Source of the DNA: Roridomyces roridus
Lineage: Eukaryota; Basidiomycota; Agaricomycetes; Agaricales; Mycenaceae
Assembly: GCA_029378245.1 (NCBI GenBank)
Contig: JARKIF010000004.1
Location: 2,232,001 to 2,296,000 of the forward strand
DNA length: 64,000 nt
Direction: 5' to 3'
Shown: positions 33,801 through 44,987 of the stretch, piece after piece
Layout of the letters: each line of letters starts with the position of its first letter
Position numbering within the stretch: position 1 is the stretch's first letter
Position numbers and translations under genes: made by a program
The notes under the pieces: model-generated
Told to the model about the DNA's origin: nothing
The model's database searches: none
Seen by the model: only the letters and a program-made list of their open reading frames with translations

Positions 33801-34061
33801 GAAGATCAACCAGAAGATGGGCCATCATTTGATAGGTCTGCCTCCGACAGACTGTTGAAAGCAGTTCAAAGACAGATTGTTCTCCAAACTGCAGCAGCAG
33901 ATGTTTCAAAACACATTGATCGTGAACCTACAAGTGTGCAGGCCACAGGGAAATTTTCTCCAGGGCAAGCGGATCTGGTTGAAAATACGATAGGAGGTGA
34001 ACCAACTGATGAAACGGGTGGGCCGGGAGAAAATGTTGGGTCAGAGTTGATGCAGATGTAG
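30873..34061 (+). pseudogene. DUF6535 membrane protein, right copy, with premature stop
   Basis: It has the same family and gene plan as the left copy, but the N-terminus here is complete. MTHDQEKGLPPFQPP begins at 30873, followed by a normal GT donor, then SLFTRLATTVARLL...DPDTDNHVEDEACAKIW, an intron, and SGLFSASLTAFLIESYK. The frame then meets TAG at 31570-31572, where the left copy has TGG (VEQ-W-AREFIH), inside or just after the second TM. The remaining 820 codons to 34061 are open and start with an internal Met at 31599. Without readthrough the product is about 180 residues with one or two TM segments. The open downstream frame suggests the stop is young, or that an internal product is made. 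Confidence 0.8.
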
Positions 34062-34180
34062 CTGTCGTGTATTAGCTGTGTGTTTGCAGTATGTAATCAA
34101 GTACTTAGTGCTGTACTCTGAGTCGGGCAAGTTGCCCGGCGGTTCCAACCCTTGTGGAATTTGTTTTTGATGGAAGCGGA

Positions 34181-34646
34181 CAAGGGGTATCAAAGATAAG
34201 GAATTGCCTATTATAGGAGGGGGGAGGGGGGTCCCTCCAAAGGCTGAAAAAAAAGTTTTCTACCAAATTTCTACAGAACACCGGGAAGGCTCTGTTTGCT
34301 TAGCTAGACCACTGAACAGAGTCCCAGTGGACTTTCTCAAATTTTTCAATACAAGGTCCCGATTCGATCACGTGTCCAGATAGTCACGTGCCCTGGTCAC
34401 ATGAGGAGCCTCATCAACTCAGAATTTAGCCCAAACCCCAATCTTGGGCTCCAGAGCTAAGGGAATGCACTAGAAGCCATTTGGAAGCATGTACAGGGAG
34501 CAGGCGGGCCAAAATACCCAAAATAAGCTGATTTGATGCATCCCAAAAAGGAAATTTCCTTTTATAGAGGGGGGGAGGGTCAGCCAATTTGGCTGAAATA
34601 AAAAATTCGAGGTGATGTACTGAACTCTTATCTTTGGTACCCCTTG
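34181..34646. mobile_element. hAT-type MITE (466 bp), right copy
   Basis: Second member of the MITE family. Its terminal inverted repeats are CAAGGGGTATCAAAGATAAG and the complement of CAAGGGGTACCAAAGATAAG. The 8-bp target duplication is GAAGCGGA (34173-34180 and 34647-34654). It has the same length as the left copy, and the internal sequence is clearly alignable along its whole length. It sits about 120 bp farther from the DUF6535 stop than the left copy does, with a different target duplication, so the two insertions were independent. It carries no coding capacity. Confidence 0.92.
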
Positions 34647-35156
34647 GAAGCGGATCGGAGTTGATGACGATGGTTGATCGCGTTGTTCGGCCCTGATTGA
34701 CACGCCCATCTTGTCTCAGTACCACGACCACTAGTCTCCGTCTCGGTACCCATGTTTCCGCGTCTTCGCGCCCACCGACGTTGCTAGTTGCTTTTGAGTT
34801 GCTTCATGTATTCATCCGATCAATTGACTTCAATCACGGGAGCCAACGCTCCAACTTCGACGTATGGCCCACGTCATCGCTTCTCTACTCCAACAAGTTG
34901 CCCGCTGTTTTCCGGGCATCCGACTCGCTCTGAGAGGCCGACCCTCTGCACCGCCAACTCATAGATCACCCTCTGCCACACACGCAAGTCTGCGAGCTCC
35001 TGCTGAATTCCAGACAGTCGCTCGACAACCACCGCACCTTCTTTCACCCATGGCCCCTTCGATTCTCCACAATCGTACAGCTTCAACTCCACAGATGCCC
35101 GGACATGCCTCCGAATCCGGCAACCCCTGACGCAATGCTCGCTAAAGTTGGTCCGG

Positions 35157-35164
35157 TATAAAAA
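35157..35164 (+). promoter_or_regulatory. TATA box of the sugar transporter
   Basis: TATAAAAA about 60 bp before the ATG at 35218. The same element is conserved in the left arm (minus strand, about 20270-20277) at the same distance from the truncated start. Conservation in both arms marks it as part of the duplicated promoter. Confidence 0.6.
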
Positions 35165-35217
35165 AGTCTCCAAAAGACGAAAATTCCCCAACATCGCGCG
35201 CCATTATTCCCTCGACA

Positions 35218-37735
35218 ATGGCCGACCCCTCGAACCACGTCAAATTTAACGAAAAGCCGGATACTCAGCATCACGAGCAGTACGACCCATCACGAACTGA
35301 CTCCCGGCCAACCTCTTCTGCTTCGCATATCGATCCTACGTTGGCGGCGGTGACTAGTGCGAACGCCAAGCTTGCGAATCCGCTTCATGGCATTCCGCGC
35401 GAGACGCTCTTGCGGGATGTGGATGCATTTGTGGAGGCCAACGGGTTGACGGAGCTGGGGCCGGTATTGAGGAAGGGCGCGTTGGTTGCGCAGGACCCGG
35501 GTGGTGAGTATCAATCCTTTCGTGCTTATCCTGGGTTGTTCTGAATATCACTTTGCTTAGCCTTCGAGAGCATCGACCTCCTCGATGAAGAGGATAGGTA
35601 TCATTTGAGGCGGGAGACGACGCACAGGTACAGTCAGACGAAAACACTATACTTCGTGCGTCTTTCATCTTTTTCTCTTTGGGTCTAAGCTTATGGGGTT
35701 CAGATGGTGGTCATGTCGTCCCTTGCCGCAGCCGTTCAGGGCATGGACGAGGCAGTCATCAACGGCGCGCAGATTATCTATCCGAAGCAGTTCGGGATTG
35801 GGTCCAAGAGCCGTGCGTCATGACCTTTCTGATCCATTTCATCTCGTTAAGCGTTTTTTTAGAACACGATACATGGCTCGTCGGACTTGTCAATTCCGCT
35901 CCGTACATGTGCGCTCATTCATCAACTTGCCTGTCATCGGTCTGACTTCCACTCATTAGGTGTTGTGCCTTCATCGGCTGTTGGCTAACGGATCCTCTCA
36001 ACAAGGCCTTTGGCCGCAAAAAGACTATCTTTATAACGTGTATGATCAGGTATGCATTCAACTCACATACCTCTTCGCCTTGCCGACCAATCCACAGCTT
36101 CCTCGCCTGCATCTGGAGCGCCTTCACGAATACCTGGTGGCATCTCTTCATCGCCCGATTCTTCCTGTGCGTCTTACCTATCCTCTCCTCCCACCAAATC
36201 CGAACCAACTTCATCACAGCGGCTTCGGCATCGGCCCCAAATCCGCTACAGTCCCCGTCTACTCTGCCGAATGCGCCCCGGCCAACATTCGCGGTGCCCT
36301 CGTGATGATGTGGCAAATGTGGACCGCCTTTGGAATCATGGCTGGCGACCTCGTCGACGTTGCGTTCTACTTCATCCCCGACCGCTCCGGGATCACAGGC
36401 CTCAATTGGCGACTCATGCTTGCGAGCGCGGGGATTCCCGCACTCCTCGTTTGTGCGCAAGTGCTGTTTGCGCCCGAGTCACCCAGGTGGCTTATTGGGC
36501 GTGGGAGGTATGCTGAGGCGTACAAGGAGCTCATGCGGTTGAGGTTTGGTGAGGTTCAGGCCGCCAGGGACCTGTATTATATCCATGTGCTGCTCGAGGC
36601 GGAGAGGGAGGTGATGACGGGGAGGAATCGGCTTTGGGAGATGTTCACGATTCGGAGGAATAGGAATGCGGCGCTGGCGAGCTTTGTTGTTATGTTTGGT
36701 GAGCGTTCTTTTCTTCTGCCTTTCGCTTGCGGACTGGTGCTGATGGTGTGCGCGCAGGACAACAATTCTGTGGTGTCAACGTGATTGCGTATTATTCGTC
36801 CACCGTGTTTGTGGAGAGCGGCTTCTCGCAAGTCTCTGCGCTCATCTCTTCCTGGGGCTTCGGAATGATCAACTTCTTGTTCGCGTTCCCTGCGGTGTTC
36901 ACCATCGACACCTTCGGGCGGAGGTCAGTCGTTTTGTTTCCTTGCTCAGATCCATAGCTGACATTCCCATTCCTCAGAAACTTGCTGCTTTTCACCTTCC
37001 CGTTCATGGCGATGTGTCTGTTGATAACCGGATTCTCGTTCTGGAGCCCGTCGAAGGAGGGCCTGACTGCGGGTGTTTCCTTGGGAATTTGTGAGTCGCC
37101 CAAGTGCTTTGTTTCTTGCTTCCGATGACTGACCTCCCTCCCCTAGATTTGTTCGGGATGTTCTACTCGCCCGGCGAGGGTCCCGTTCCGTTTACTTATT
37201 CCGCTGAAGCGTGAGTCGATTCTCTCCCCCGGCCCATAGACTTTCTGACACGAGATAGCTTCCCTCTGTACATCCGTGAACTCGGGATGAGTTTCGCTAC
37301 GGCCACGACCTGGTTCTTCAACTTTGTGCTTTCGATTACCTTCCCGTCCCTCCTCACGGCCTTCAAGCCCCAAGGCGCGTTCGGTTGGTACGCTGCGTGG
37401 TGTTGGTGCGTCTCATCCCATCTCTCTTGTTTGGATTCGCCGAGCTGACAAATAAATGCAGCATCCTATGGTTCCTCATCCTCCTCTTCGTGCCCGAGAC
37501 CAAGGGCCGTACCCTCGAAGAACTCGACCAGGTGTTCTCAGTCCCCCTGCGTACCCACGCCGCCTACGGCTTGCGCCAAATTCCGTATGGATTCCGCAAG
37601 TTTGTCTTGCGGCAGAACGTACGCCCGGAGAAGTTGTATGAGGAGGATAACGATAGTACGGAGGGGAGTCTGGATCAGAGGGAGCGCGGCAAGTTGGTGA
37701 GGAGGGAGAAGGCGGATGCTGGGGTGAATGCGTGA
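35218..37735 (+). CDS. MFS sugar/polyol transporter (12 TM)
   Basis: A plasma-membrane sugar porter (Sugar_tr family). From 35218 a hydrophilic N-tail of about 130 residues ends TTHRYSQTKTLYF, then TM1 reads MVVMSSLAAAVQGMDEAVINGA. Signatures: DPLNKAFGRKKTIF (loop 2-3); [37 protein letters not shown] (the PVYxxExxPxxxRG signature); APESPRWLIGRGRYAEA; GQQFCGVNVIAYYSSTVF; DTFGRRNLLLF; SAEAFPLYIRELGMSFA; FVPETKGRTLEELDQVF. The C-tail is charged and ends RREKADAGVNA. About eleven short introns all keep frame. The long N-tail is typical of a fungal subgroup of these transporters. The substrate (hexose, polyol or plant-derived sugar) is not decidable here. Its 5' end has been copied to 20167-20213. 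Confidence 0.9.
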
Positions 37736-37942
37736 TTAAAAGAGAAGAAGAATGAACGACTGAATTATGAATTAATCCATGTATTAATTAACGCACTGTA
37801 TTTGTATATTGAACGAAGGCGACCAACATTGTTGTGCTCTATTGTGGCTGGATGCGTCGCGTAACCGCATCACGCGCTCTTTCTTTCCTCTCACCGTCAT
37901 CGTGTGAAGCTGATGATGCCTTCATATCTCTACTCAGCAAGC

Positions 37943-39086
37943 ATGCCACCACTACGAGCAACGGTCAACTGCGACATGGGAGAGGTATGTATGCATCGCT
38001 GGGTGAAAGCCCTTTCTCACCTCCTCCAGGGATTCTCGTTGTACCGAATCGTAAGCAAGCCGCACCGCGCACGAAAGAAAGCTTTTGAGCCCCCAGGCCG
38101 ACGACGAAGCCCTCATGAAGACGATCCACCTCGCGAACATCGCCTGCGGATTCCACGCCAGCGATTTCTCCATCATGAATGCCACCGTCGCATACGCAAA
38201 GACATACGGCGTGGCCGTCGGCGCGCATCCGTCGCTCCCTGATCGCCAGGGATTCGGGCGTCGGGAGATGGCTATGGAAGCAGAGGAACTCTTATCGTGC
38301 TTTGTCTATCAGATTGGTGCGCTCGCTGGGTTTTTGAAGTTGCATGGGCTTCCTCTGCATCATGTACGCTTTCTCGCAATATTTGTCTGCACAGAACTTA
38401 TCGGAGTGCAGGTCAAGCCACATGTAAGCCAGCCTTTTGCGCTGCAGCCCCTCCATTTGATATGAGTGTAGGGTGCGATATACGGCCAAACGGCACGCTC
38501 GCTGCCACTCGCTCGCAGTGCGGTCGCGGCTGTCAAGACCTTCTCTACCGATGAAAACCCTGTCGCGTTTATGGGCCTTGCTGGGACAGCTCACCAGACG
38601 GCATGTGAGGAGGCTGGGATCAAGTTCATTGCAGGTTCGTCATCATCTATTCGGTTTTCCGTGCTCAAAAAGAAATACAGAATGGTTTGCGGATCTGGAC
38701 TATGATTCGAGTGGAAAGCTCCTCATTACCAAGTTGTCGTCTTCATATCTTGAGCGCTTGTCTTACGCCAGAACAGGACTCATGCGCCAGTCACAGTCGA
38801 GGTCATTCGAGACCGGGTCAGTCGAGCGCTTGCGACACGAATCGTTGGTCTCACTCCGCAGGTTACCCGTCTTTTGGAAACGCATCAAGTGACTACCAAC
38901 GAAGGCACTTATCTCCCTCTCCCCTACGTCACCGAGGTGTCGATTTGCTGCCACTCGGATACGCCAGTAAGTTAAGGTTTGACTCTCCCGCAAATGTGCT
39001 CATCCTAACCTTAGGGTGCGGTGGAAACTGCGCAGTTTGTGAAAAGTTTGGTGGATGAGAGTAACAAGCGGGCGGGGTACACTTGA
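37943..39086 (+). CDS. LamB/YcsF family protein (PxpA-like 5-oxoprolinase subunit A)
   Basis: In bacteria PxpA works with PxpB and PxpC to open 5-oxoproline with ATP. The start at 37943 gives MPPLRATVNCDMGE. An unusually long first intron (about 118 nt) precedes ADDEALMKTIHLANIACGFHASDFSIMNATV. Then come VAVGAHPSLPDRQGFGRREM; YQIGALAGFLKLHG; VKPHGAIYGQ; the ACEEAGIKFIAEWFADLDYDSSGKLL block; ISICCHSDTP (written ICVHGDTP in most members); and RAGYT and stop. These are the family hallmarks in order, about 255 residues, full length. Seven exons keep frame. The next gene starts 137 bp downstream on the same strand and carries the PxpC and PxpB homologues, which supports a shared function. A cytosolic enzyme is expected. 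Where bacterial proteins have His-Gly, this one has His-Ser. Confidence 0.88.
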
Positions 39087-39222
39087 GCCGGACTCTTTGG
39101 CGCCATTCACACGTTAATTGAATCCAATTCACTCCATGGCGCCACGCTATCCTTTCTTATCTTTTAGAAAGTCAGGTGAGCCCAGATATTCCCATTCACC
39201 TCTTCGTCTCTTCCCTCTATCA

Positions 39223-42200
39223 ATGCCCCAACACAAACTCCTCGTCGCCAACCGCGGCGAGATTGCCCTGCGGATCTTACGTACTGCAAAGGCGGAGGGC
39301 TTATCCACCGTCGCGATCTACACTCCCTCGGACGCGCTCTCCCCGCACGTCACGTTCGCTGACGAGGCAGTCGCCTTGCAGCCGGACTCCGACTCCAGCG
39401 AATCTGAAGCAACCGCATATCTCTCCATCCCACGCATCATATCAATCTGCCGCTCGCACAATGTCACGCTCCTGCACCCGGGGTATGGGTTCCTTTCTGA
39501 GAACGCGGGTTTCGCACGGGCGGTGAGGGATGCGGGGGTGGTGTGGCTCGGTCCTAAGGCTCAGGTTATGGAGGTTATGGGGAGGAAGCATGTTGCGAGG
39601 AGGGTGGCAAGGGAGGCGGGGGTGGTGTGCGTTCCGGGGTCGGGAGCCGACTCGGCCGCTCAATTGGACTTTGACTCGGAGGGGAGTACTACGGGATTAG
39701 TGGAGGATGAGCGTGCGGCGAGCGAAGTTGCTGAGCGCATTGGGTACCCTGTTATGATCAAAGCGAGTGCGGGGGGCGGAGGGATGGGGATGGCTATTTG
39801 TGAGCATGAAGGGGATCTGGGAGAGCTGTTTGGGAGAGTCAAGAGACGCGCCCAGGTAATCACTTGCCTCTGAATCTTCCTTTACTGACGGAAGGCAGGC
39901 ATTATTCAACGACGGCAGTGTCTTTTTGGAACGCTATTTCCCGGCCGCCAGGCACATTGAAATCCAAGTATTCGGAAACGGAGCTGGAGATGCTGTTTGC
40001 TTGGGCGAACGGGAGTGTAGCATTCAGCGAAGGCACCAGAAGATCATCGAGGAGACACCGAGTCCCTATCTGGATTCGCGGCCAGAATTGCGCGCGAGGA
40101 TGTATGACGCAGCGGTACGACTTGCTCAACATGTGAGGTACGGATCTGCCGGCACGGTCGAGTTCCTCGTCGACGATGAACGAGGGGAGTTCTTCTTTCT
40201 GGAAATGAACACGCGGATTCAGGTAAGCCCGTTTGTTTGGTTTGCTGGAATACCCGACTTACAGCTGTATGTGGAACACGCTATTACCGAAGCTGTCCAC
40301 CCGGGCCTCGATCTCGTCAAGCTGATGATCCAACAAGGACTAGCCGAGGCGGAGGGTCTACCTGGTCTTGCTGCTACGTCCATCGAGATGCAGCAATCCA
40401 CGTACGACGCACTTCTCCAGGAAGGCAGACAGTCTGGAGCGGGGTGGTCAATGGAGGCACGTGTGTATGCGGAGAATCCTGCCGTGGAATTTCGCCCGTG
40501 TCCCGGGGTTTTGCAGTATGTGCGTATGCCGAGTGAGCCGTGGTTGAGGGTGGATACATGGGTGTGTATTTCCTCCTCTATCGCACAATGAACTTGGCTG
40601 AAACTCGATTAGATTTCCACAGGCACCAAGATCACCTCGTTCTTTGACTCCCTCTTGGCCAAGATTGTCGTTACGGCTCCCACGAGACTGGAGGCGATTT
40701 CTCGACTAGTGTCTGTTCTCGGGGACACGCAAATTCAAGGACCGACCAATAATGTCGAGTATCTGAAGAACATCTTGGATCATGAGGTTTTCCGCAGTGG
40801 AGAAGCGACAACGACGTTCTTAAATACGTTGGAATACCATCCACGGTTTGTACCTCTTTTTTATCACATCCTTTCATTCAGATCTTTGCAGAGCTATGAC
40901 CGTGCTGGCTGCCTCCGTTGAGATGACTGTGCAAGATTTCCCTGGGCGAGATACGCGATTGGGCATTCCCCGGAGTGGACCGATGGATAACATTGCGTTT
41001 CGTGCGGCCAACATCCTCGTCGACAATCCAGTCGAGACGGAAGGCTTGGAGATCATCGTCCTCCCCGGCGCGCCCAGTGCATTTCGGTTTCACGTCCCGA
41101 CGGTGGTTGCAGTTACTGGGAAACACGTATCTGGGAGGGTTGGTGGGCAGGACGTAGGGATGTGGCGGGCTTTTGAGATTTCGGCGGGAGGGGAGTTGCT
41201 GATTGAGACCGATGCCAAGGAAGCCAGAGCGGGTGGGTGGCGGACGTATCTGGCTGTACGAGGCGGATTCCCTGGGATTCCGAGATATTTGGGATCCAAG
41301 TCGACTTCGATGGGCCTTGGCGGGTACCAGGTGAGTCACCAAATCACCTGGAAATTGAGCTGACTGGATCAAGGGGCGGTCGTTGATCGTCGGCGACGAG
41401 TTGGTTTTGGCGAAAGAGTGCGGTTCAACTGATGGGATGAAGATGAAGACCATCTCTCCGTCGCTCATTCCTAGCTACCCTTCTCACTTCATTATCCACG
41501 TCCTCGCCGGTCCACAGGACGACGAGGAATTCGTCACCCCGGCCGGTATATCACAATTCTATGCCACTCGATGGCGAGTCAGCCCTTCGAGTAACCGGCT
41601 CGGAATTCGATTGGAGAGCTCGGAGAAAATCGAATGGGCTCGGACGAATGGCGGCACAGGTGGCTCTCACCCGTCGAATATCCTGGACAATGGATATGCT
41701 ATTGGGTCGGTGAACATGAACGGGGACACGCCTGTGCTGTTTACGCAGGAATCGCCTGATATGGGAGGCTACCTGTGTATGTCCACCGTCGTGACTGCTG
41801 ACATGTAAGTTCCGCGATTCGTTGGATATTCCTCTGCTCACCACCTTGTTGAAATAGGTGGAAAGTCGGTCAACTGTATCCTGGTTGTACCCTCGAATTC
41901 CGACGAGTATCGTGGGACGACGCGATGATTCTTCTCGAGACTAATACGGAGTGGCTTCAGGCATTCCGGGATCAGGACAATTCGCGGAGTTCTGAATTTC
42001 AGCGAACGTTAGAGGAGGTCACGCCGAGCCACTCAAAGTTATTCATCACTGCAAGAAATCCGACGATGGTGGTCCGCCAGGCTGGCGATTCTGCGGTACT
42101 CATCGAATACGGGGATATGCGCGTTGATTTCCACGTCCGGGCTCGCATACACGCGTTGGAAACCGAATTGAAGGACTTCAAAGTCGATGGAATCCTGGCT

Positions 42201-43598
42201 TTCTGCCCTTGTGTCCGGTCGACGATGGTCAGTCCAAGTATCCTCTTCCCGTCCTTCAAGCTCATTTCTTTTAGTTTTATTACGACCCAACAATCATCTC
42301 ACAAGCTGCCGTCCTGGCGTTGATCCTCAAAGCCGACGGTATGCTCCCAGATTCCATGAACGACATGATATTCCCTGGGAGACGACTCACATTCCCGATC
42401 GTTCTGGACGATCAGTGGTCCCGCGAGGCGTTGCAGCGATACATGGGCTCAATCCGCGACAAGGCTGTGTATTTGCCTAGCAATGTGGACTATTTGGCAA
42501 GGAATAATGGGTTCGAGGATAAGGAGGATGTGCTGGGGAAGTTGGTTGTTTCGGATTGGGTGAGCGTGTCAGTGTTCACTGTGCAGAAGGCTCATTGAAT
42601 GTATCGTAGCTGGTCTTTGGCGTCGGATTCTACCTCGCTTGCCCTTTCCTCATCCCAGTGCGTCTGCAACACACAGCTGCCAAATTGTTCAGTTGACTCG
42701 AATATCAGATTGATCCTCGCTGCCGCATCGTCGCTCAAAAGATGAATCCCTCTCGTACCTACACGCCTCAAGGAGCGGTGGGAATCGCAGGTGTCGTCGC
42801 TGCCATCTACCCCATCGTCAGTCCAGGTGGGTACATGTTATTCGGACGCACGCTGCCGGCTTGGCAGGAGTGGGGCAACGGAGCCGATTTCGAGCCTGAG
42901 AGACCGTGGTTGCTCCGTCCGTTTGATCAGGTGAAGTTTGAGGTGGTTGGGGAAGAGGAGTATCTCGAGGTGCGTACGGTCCCTGGCTTTAAGTGAGATG
43001 TTGATGAACGAGAATGAGATAGATCGAGAAACGGTTCAACGCTGGGCAGTATCGGTTCAAGGTTGTGTTCAGACAGTCTCCTTTGTACCATGCTAACGAC
43101 AACGCAGATCGAGGATACCCAATTATCGATGGCGGAGTATTCTGCATTCAATGCATCCATTGCGGATGAAATCGCGCAATTTGAGGCGCGCCAAGCCGAG
43201 TCGGTGGCACGAGAGGAGGCTAGGTGAGGGTTCTGTTTCAATATCTGGATTACGGCTGAATCCCGAATACTTTGTATTCCAGAGAGAAAGTATTACTTGA
43301 GGAATGGGAGCAGCGGAGAAAATCTGACATCAAGCCCGCTGCATTCGAGGAAATTCACGCAGAAGGATCCGCGGTCATAACCTCTCCTCTCCTCGGTACC
43401 GTCTGGAAGATATGTCTACGTCCCGGGGACGTCATCCCCTCCGTCGATACGACGGTCATGATCCTAGAAGCTATGAAGACGGAGATTCCCGTCAAGGCTG
43501 GGGAAGCCAATGTTGGCAGGAAGGTCGTGAGATGGGGAGAGGGCGTGCGTGAGGGAGGGAGGGTTGAAGGTGGGGATGTTTTGGTTGTTTTGGAATGA
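39223..43598 (+). CDS. Biotin carboxylase-AHS2-AHS1-biotinyl fusion (urea-carboxylase-like)
   Basis: A multidomain biotin enzyme, colinear with the carboxylase half of fungal urea amidolyase. The start at 39223 gives [20 protein letters not shown]. An upstream in-frame ATG at 39118 would add 35 residues with a basic, possibly organelle-targeting, character. Rough domain order: biotin carboxylase (1-440), with [43 protein letters not shown] and [10 protein letters not shown]2/PxpC-like (about 470-770), with [43 protein letters not shown] and [13 protein letters not shown]1/PxpB-like (about 800-1030), with [31 protein letters not shown] and [16 protein letters not shown]; and a biotinyl domain with the attachment Lys in LEAMKTE near the end. 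It is about 1.2 thousand residues. All junctions keep frame. No amidase/allophanate hydrolase domain or neighbour is present. The substrate could be urea, guanidine-type compounds, oxoproline or another amide. Confidence 0.88.
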
Positions 43599-43901
43599 AA
43601 TAGGGCACGACATAATTTACTGGCCCAATACTTAGCTGGTCCCTTTATTTACTACCCACAGATTCTTTAGCAGTTGAACGAATTGCCTACAGTGCTCGTT
43701 CTTTCTGAGGATGGGTAGTCACGGACCAGGTTTAGTTTTCACACCACAGAAAGACAGTCGCGACAAGGAGAGTCATCGCAGGCGCAATGTACTAATTGAA
43801 CGTTGACTTGACCACGTTCCTTGAAATTCGGAGGAAATCCTCAAATGCAAGCGACTGAGAGTAGAAAAAGGAGAAAAATGACGTTCCGAGGGACGTTTAG
43901 C

Positions 43902-43988
43902 GCCCGGCCCCGAGTCGAACGGGGATAATCTGCGGAGCTACCTGATCCTTTTCCAGATAATGCAGGTGCACACCCAGTGCATCCGGGC
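43902..43988 (-). repeat. tRNA-like repeat unit
   Basis: 87 nt on the minus strand that fold like a tRNA. The 5' strand GCCCGG pairs perfectly with 3' CCGGGC. The D-arm is GCAC/GTGC. The T-arm is CCCCG-TTCGACT-CGGGG, whose GTTCGACTC is a strong B-box. The anticodon arm region has an over-long loop with no credible anticodon. T5 runs lie about 15-30 nt downstream. It is best seen as one unit of a SINE-like family, not a functional tRNA. Confidence 0.75.
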
Positions 43989-44692
43989 TTGTAGTTAATA
44001 CCTCAAACCCTGTATGGGACCAGCATTTATTCCAGAGTCTGTCATTCATTCATCGGTCCTCTTTACACAAGGAAATTTGTAATCGTCGCTCAGGCGCGTT
44101 GGAAATCGGCTGCCGGAGAAATCAGCACCAGTGCAGCTCATGCGGGACCAGCCTGATCTTCTTGACGACAATCCAGATAAAAATTTCTCCTTACACCACC
44201 ACACTGCCCAACCTCGAATCGAACGTGGATTATTTGAAGAGCTGGTTGAACTTTGGCTGGTGAGCCAGGTGGAGTTCCATTGCAATGAGGTTGTACCTTG
44301 AGATTGGCTTCTGACGGAGACGACAGATTCGGATTTTTCGAACAAAAAGGGAGTGAGGATTTATTATCCCTAAGCTCAAAAATCGGTTGAGGGTGTGGAT
44401 GTGTTCAATGTGGCTTTAGCCGAGCTACATCTGAAGGAGAAAAGGTACGTTCTCGGTGTGTCTTTGTCCAAAATCGACATTGAATACGAGGGTGGATACT
44501 TCAAGAGCATCTCGTACACACATTACTTTTTGCACAAAAAAGGAACCAACCCCAAACGCCATACGTATCGCAGGCGCCAGATAGAACCCTTGAAGGTTAC
44601 CCTTCATTCGTTAGAAGACGAAAGTACTCGATCATTGTAGACGACAAGAAAAAGGGCCGGTGTGACAGTTCAGCTCATGAATGCCCAGCCCC

Positions 44693-44774
44693 GAGTCGAA
44701 CGGAACAATCTGCGGAGTGACGCTGCAGGCAAGAGGGCAATAGAACTGCAGATGCACACCGAATACATCCGGGC
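44693..44774 (-). repeat. tRNA-like repeat unit
   Basis: Same family. Acceptor GCCCGG pairs with CTGGGC through one G-U wobble. The body holds GTGCATCTGCA and CTCCGCAGAT, and the B-box is CGTTCGACTCGG. A T5 run lies downstream on the minus strand (plus-strand AAAAA near 44650). Confidence 0.7.
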
Positions 44775-44895
44775 TTGGAGTTGCCAAACCTTGTCTTGAG
44801 CAACAAAGCCGTGTTCAGCTGGTGCGGATCTTGCCTGATCTTGTTAACTACGATCCAAATAAAAAATATCTATCTCTTCGTTCTATACCACCACT

Positions 44896-44987
44896 GCCCA
44901 GCCCCGAGTCGAACGGGAGTGATCTGCGGGGCTAAGCCTTTACCAAGACCACAATAACTTGCAGATGCACACCGAGTGCAACCAGGT
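44896..44987 (-). repeat. tRNA-like repeat unit
   Basis: Same family. ATCTGC and GCAGAT form a perfect 6-bp arm around a loop of about 28 nt, in the position of the anticodon arm. T-arm is CCCGTTCGACTCGGG. The 5' acceptor strand has decayed. A T6 run lies downstream (plus-strand AAAAAA at about 44858). Confidence 0.7.

Larger units (their letters stand above)
30778..35264 (+). repeat. Right arm of the 4.4-kb inverted duplication
   Basis: Reverse-complement homologue of 20167-24604. It holds the plus-strand DUF6535 copy, its own MITE (34181-34646), the transporter promoter and the first codons of the transporter. The arms are separated by about 6.2 kb. They differ by scattered substitutions, small indels and the different MITE positions, so the duplication is not very recent. 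The reading frame of DUF6535 is nevertheless largely kept. Confidence 0.88.

Noticed and set aside
20167..35264. One giant transposon with 4.4-kb terminal inverted repeats
   Set aside because: The arms end inside the sugar transporter gene and no target duplication flanks them. A segmental inverted duplication fits better.
39223..43598. Calling the fusion gene a urea amidolyase (DUR1,2)
   Set aside because: There is no amidase/allophanate hydrolase domain at the N-terminus or in a neighbouring gene; only the carboxylase half is present.
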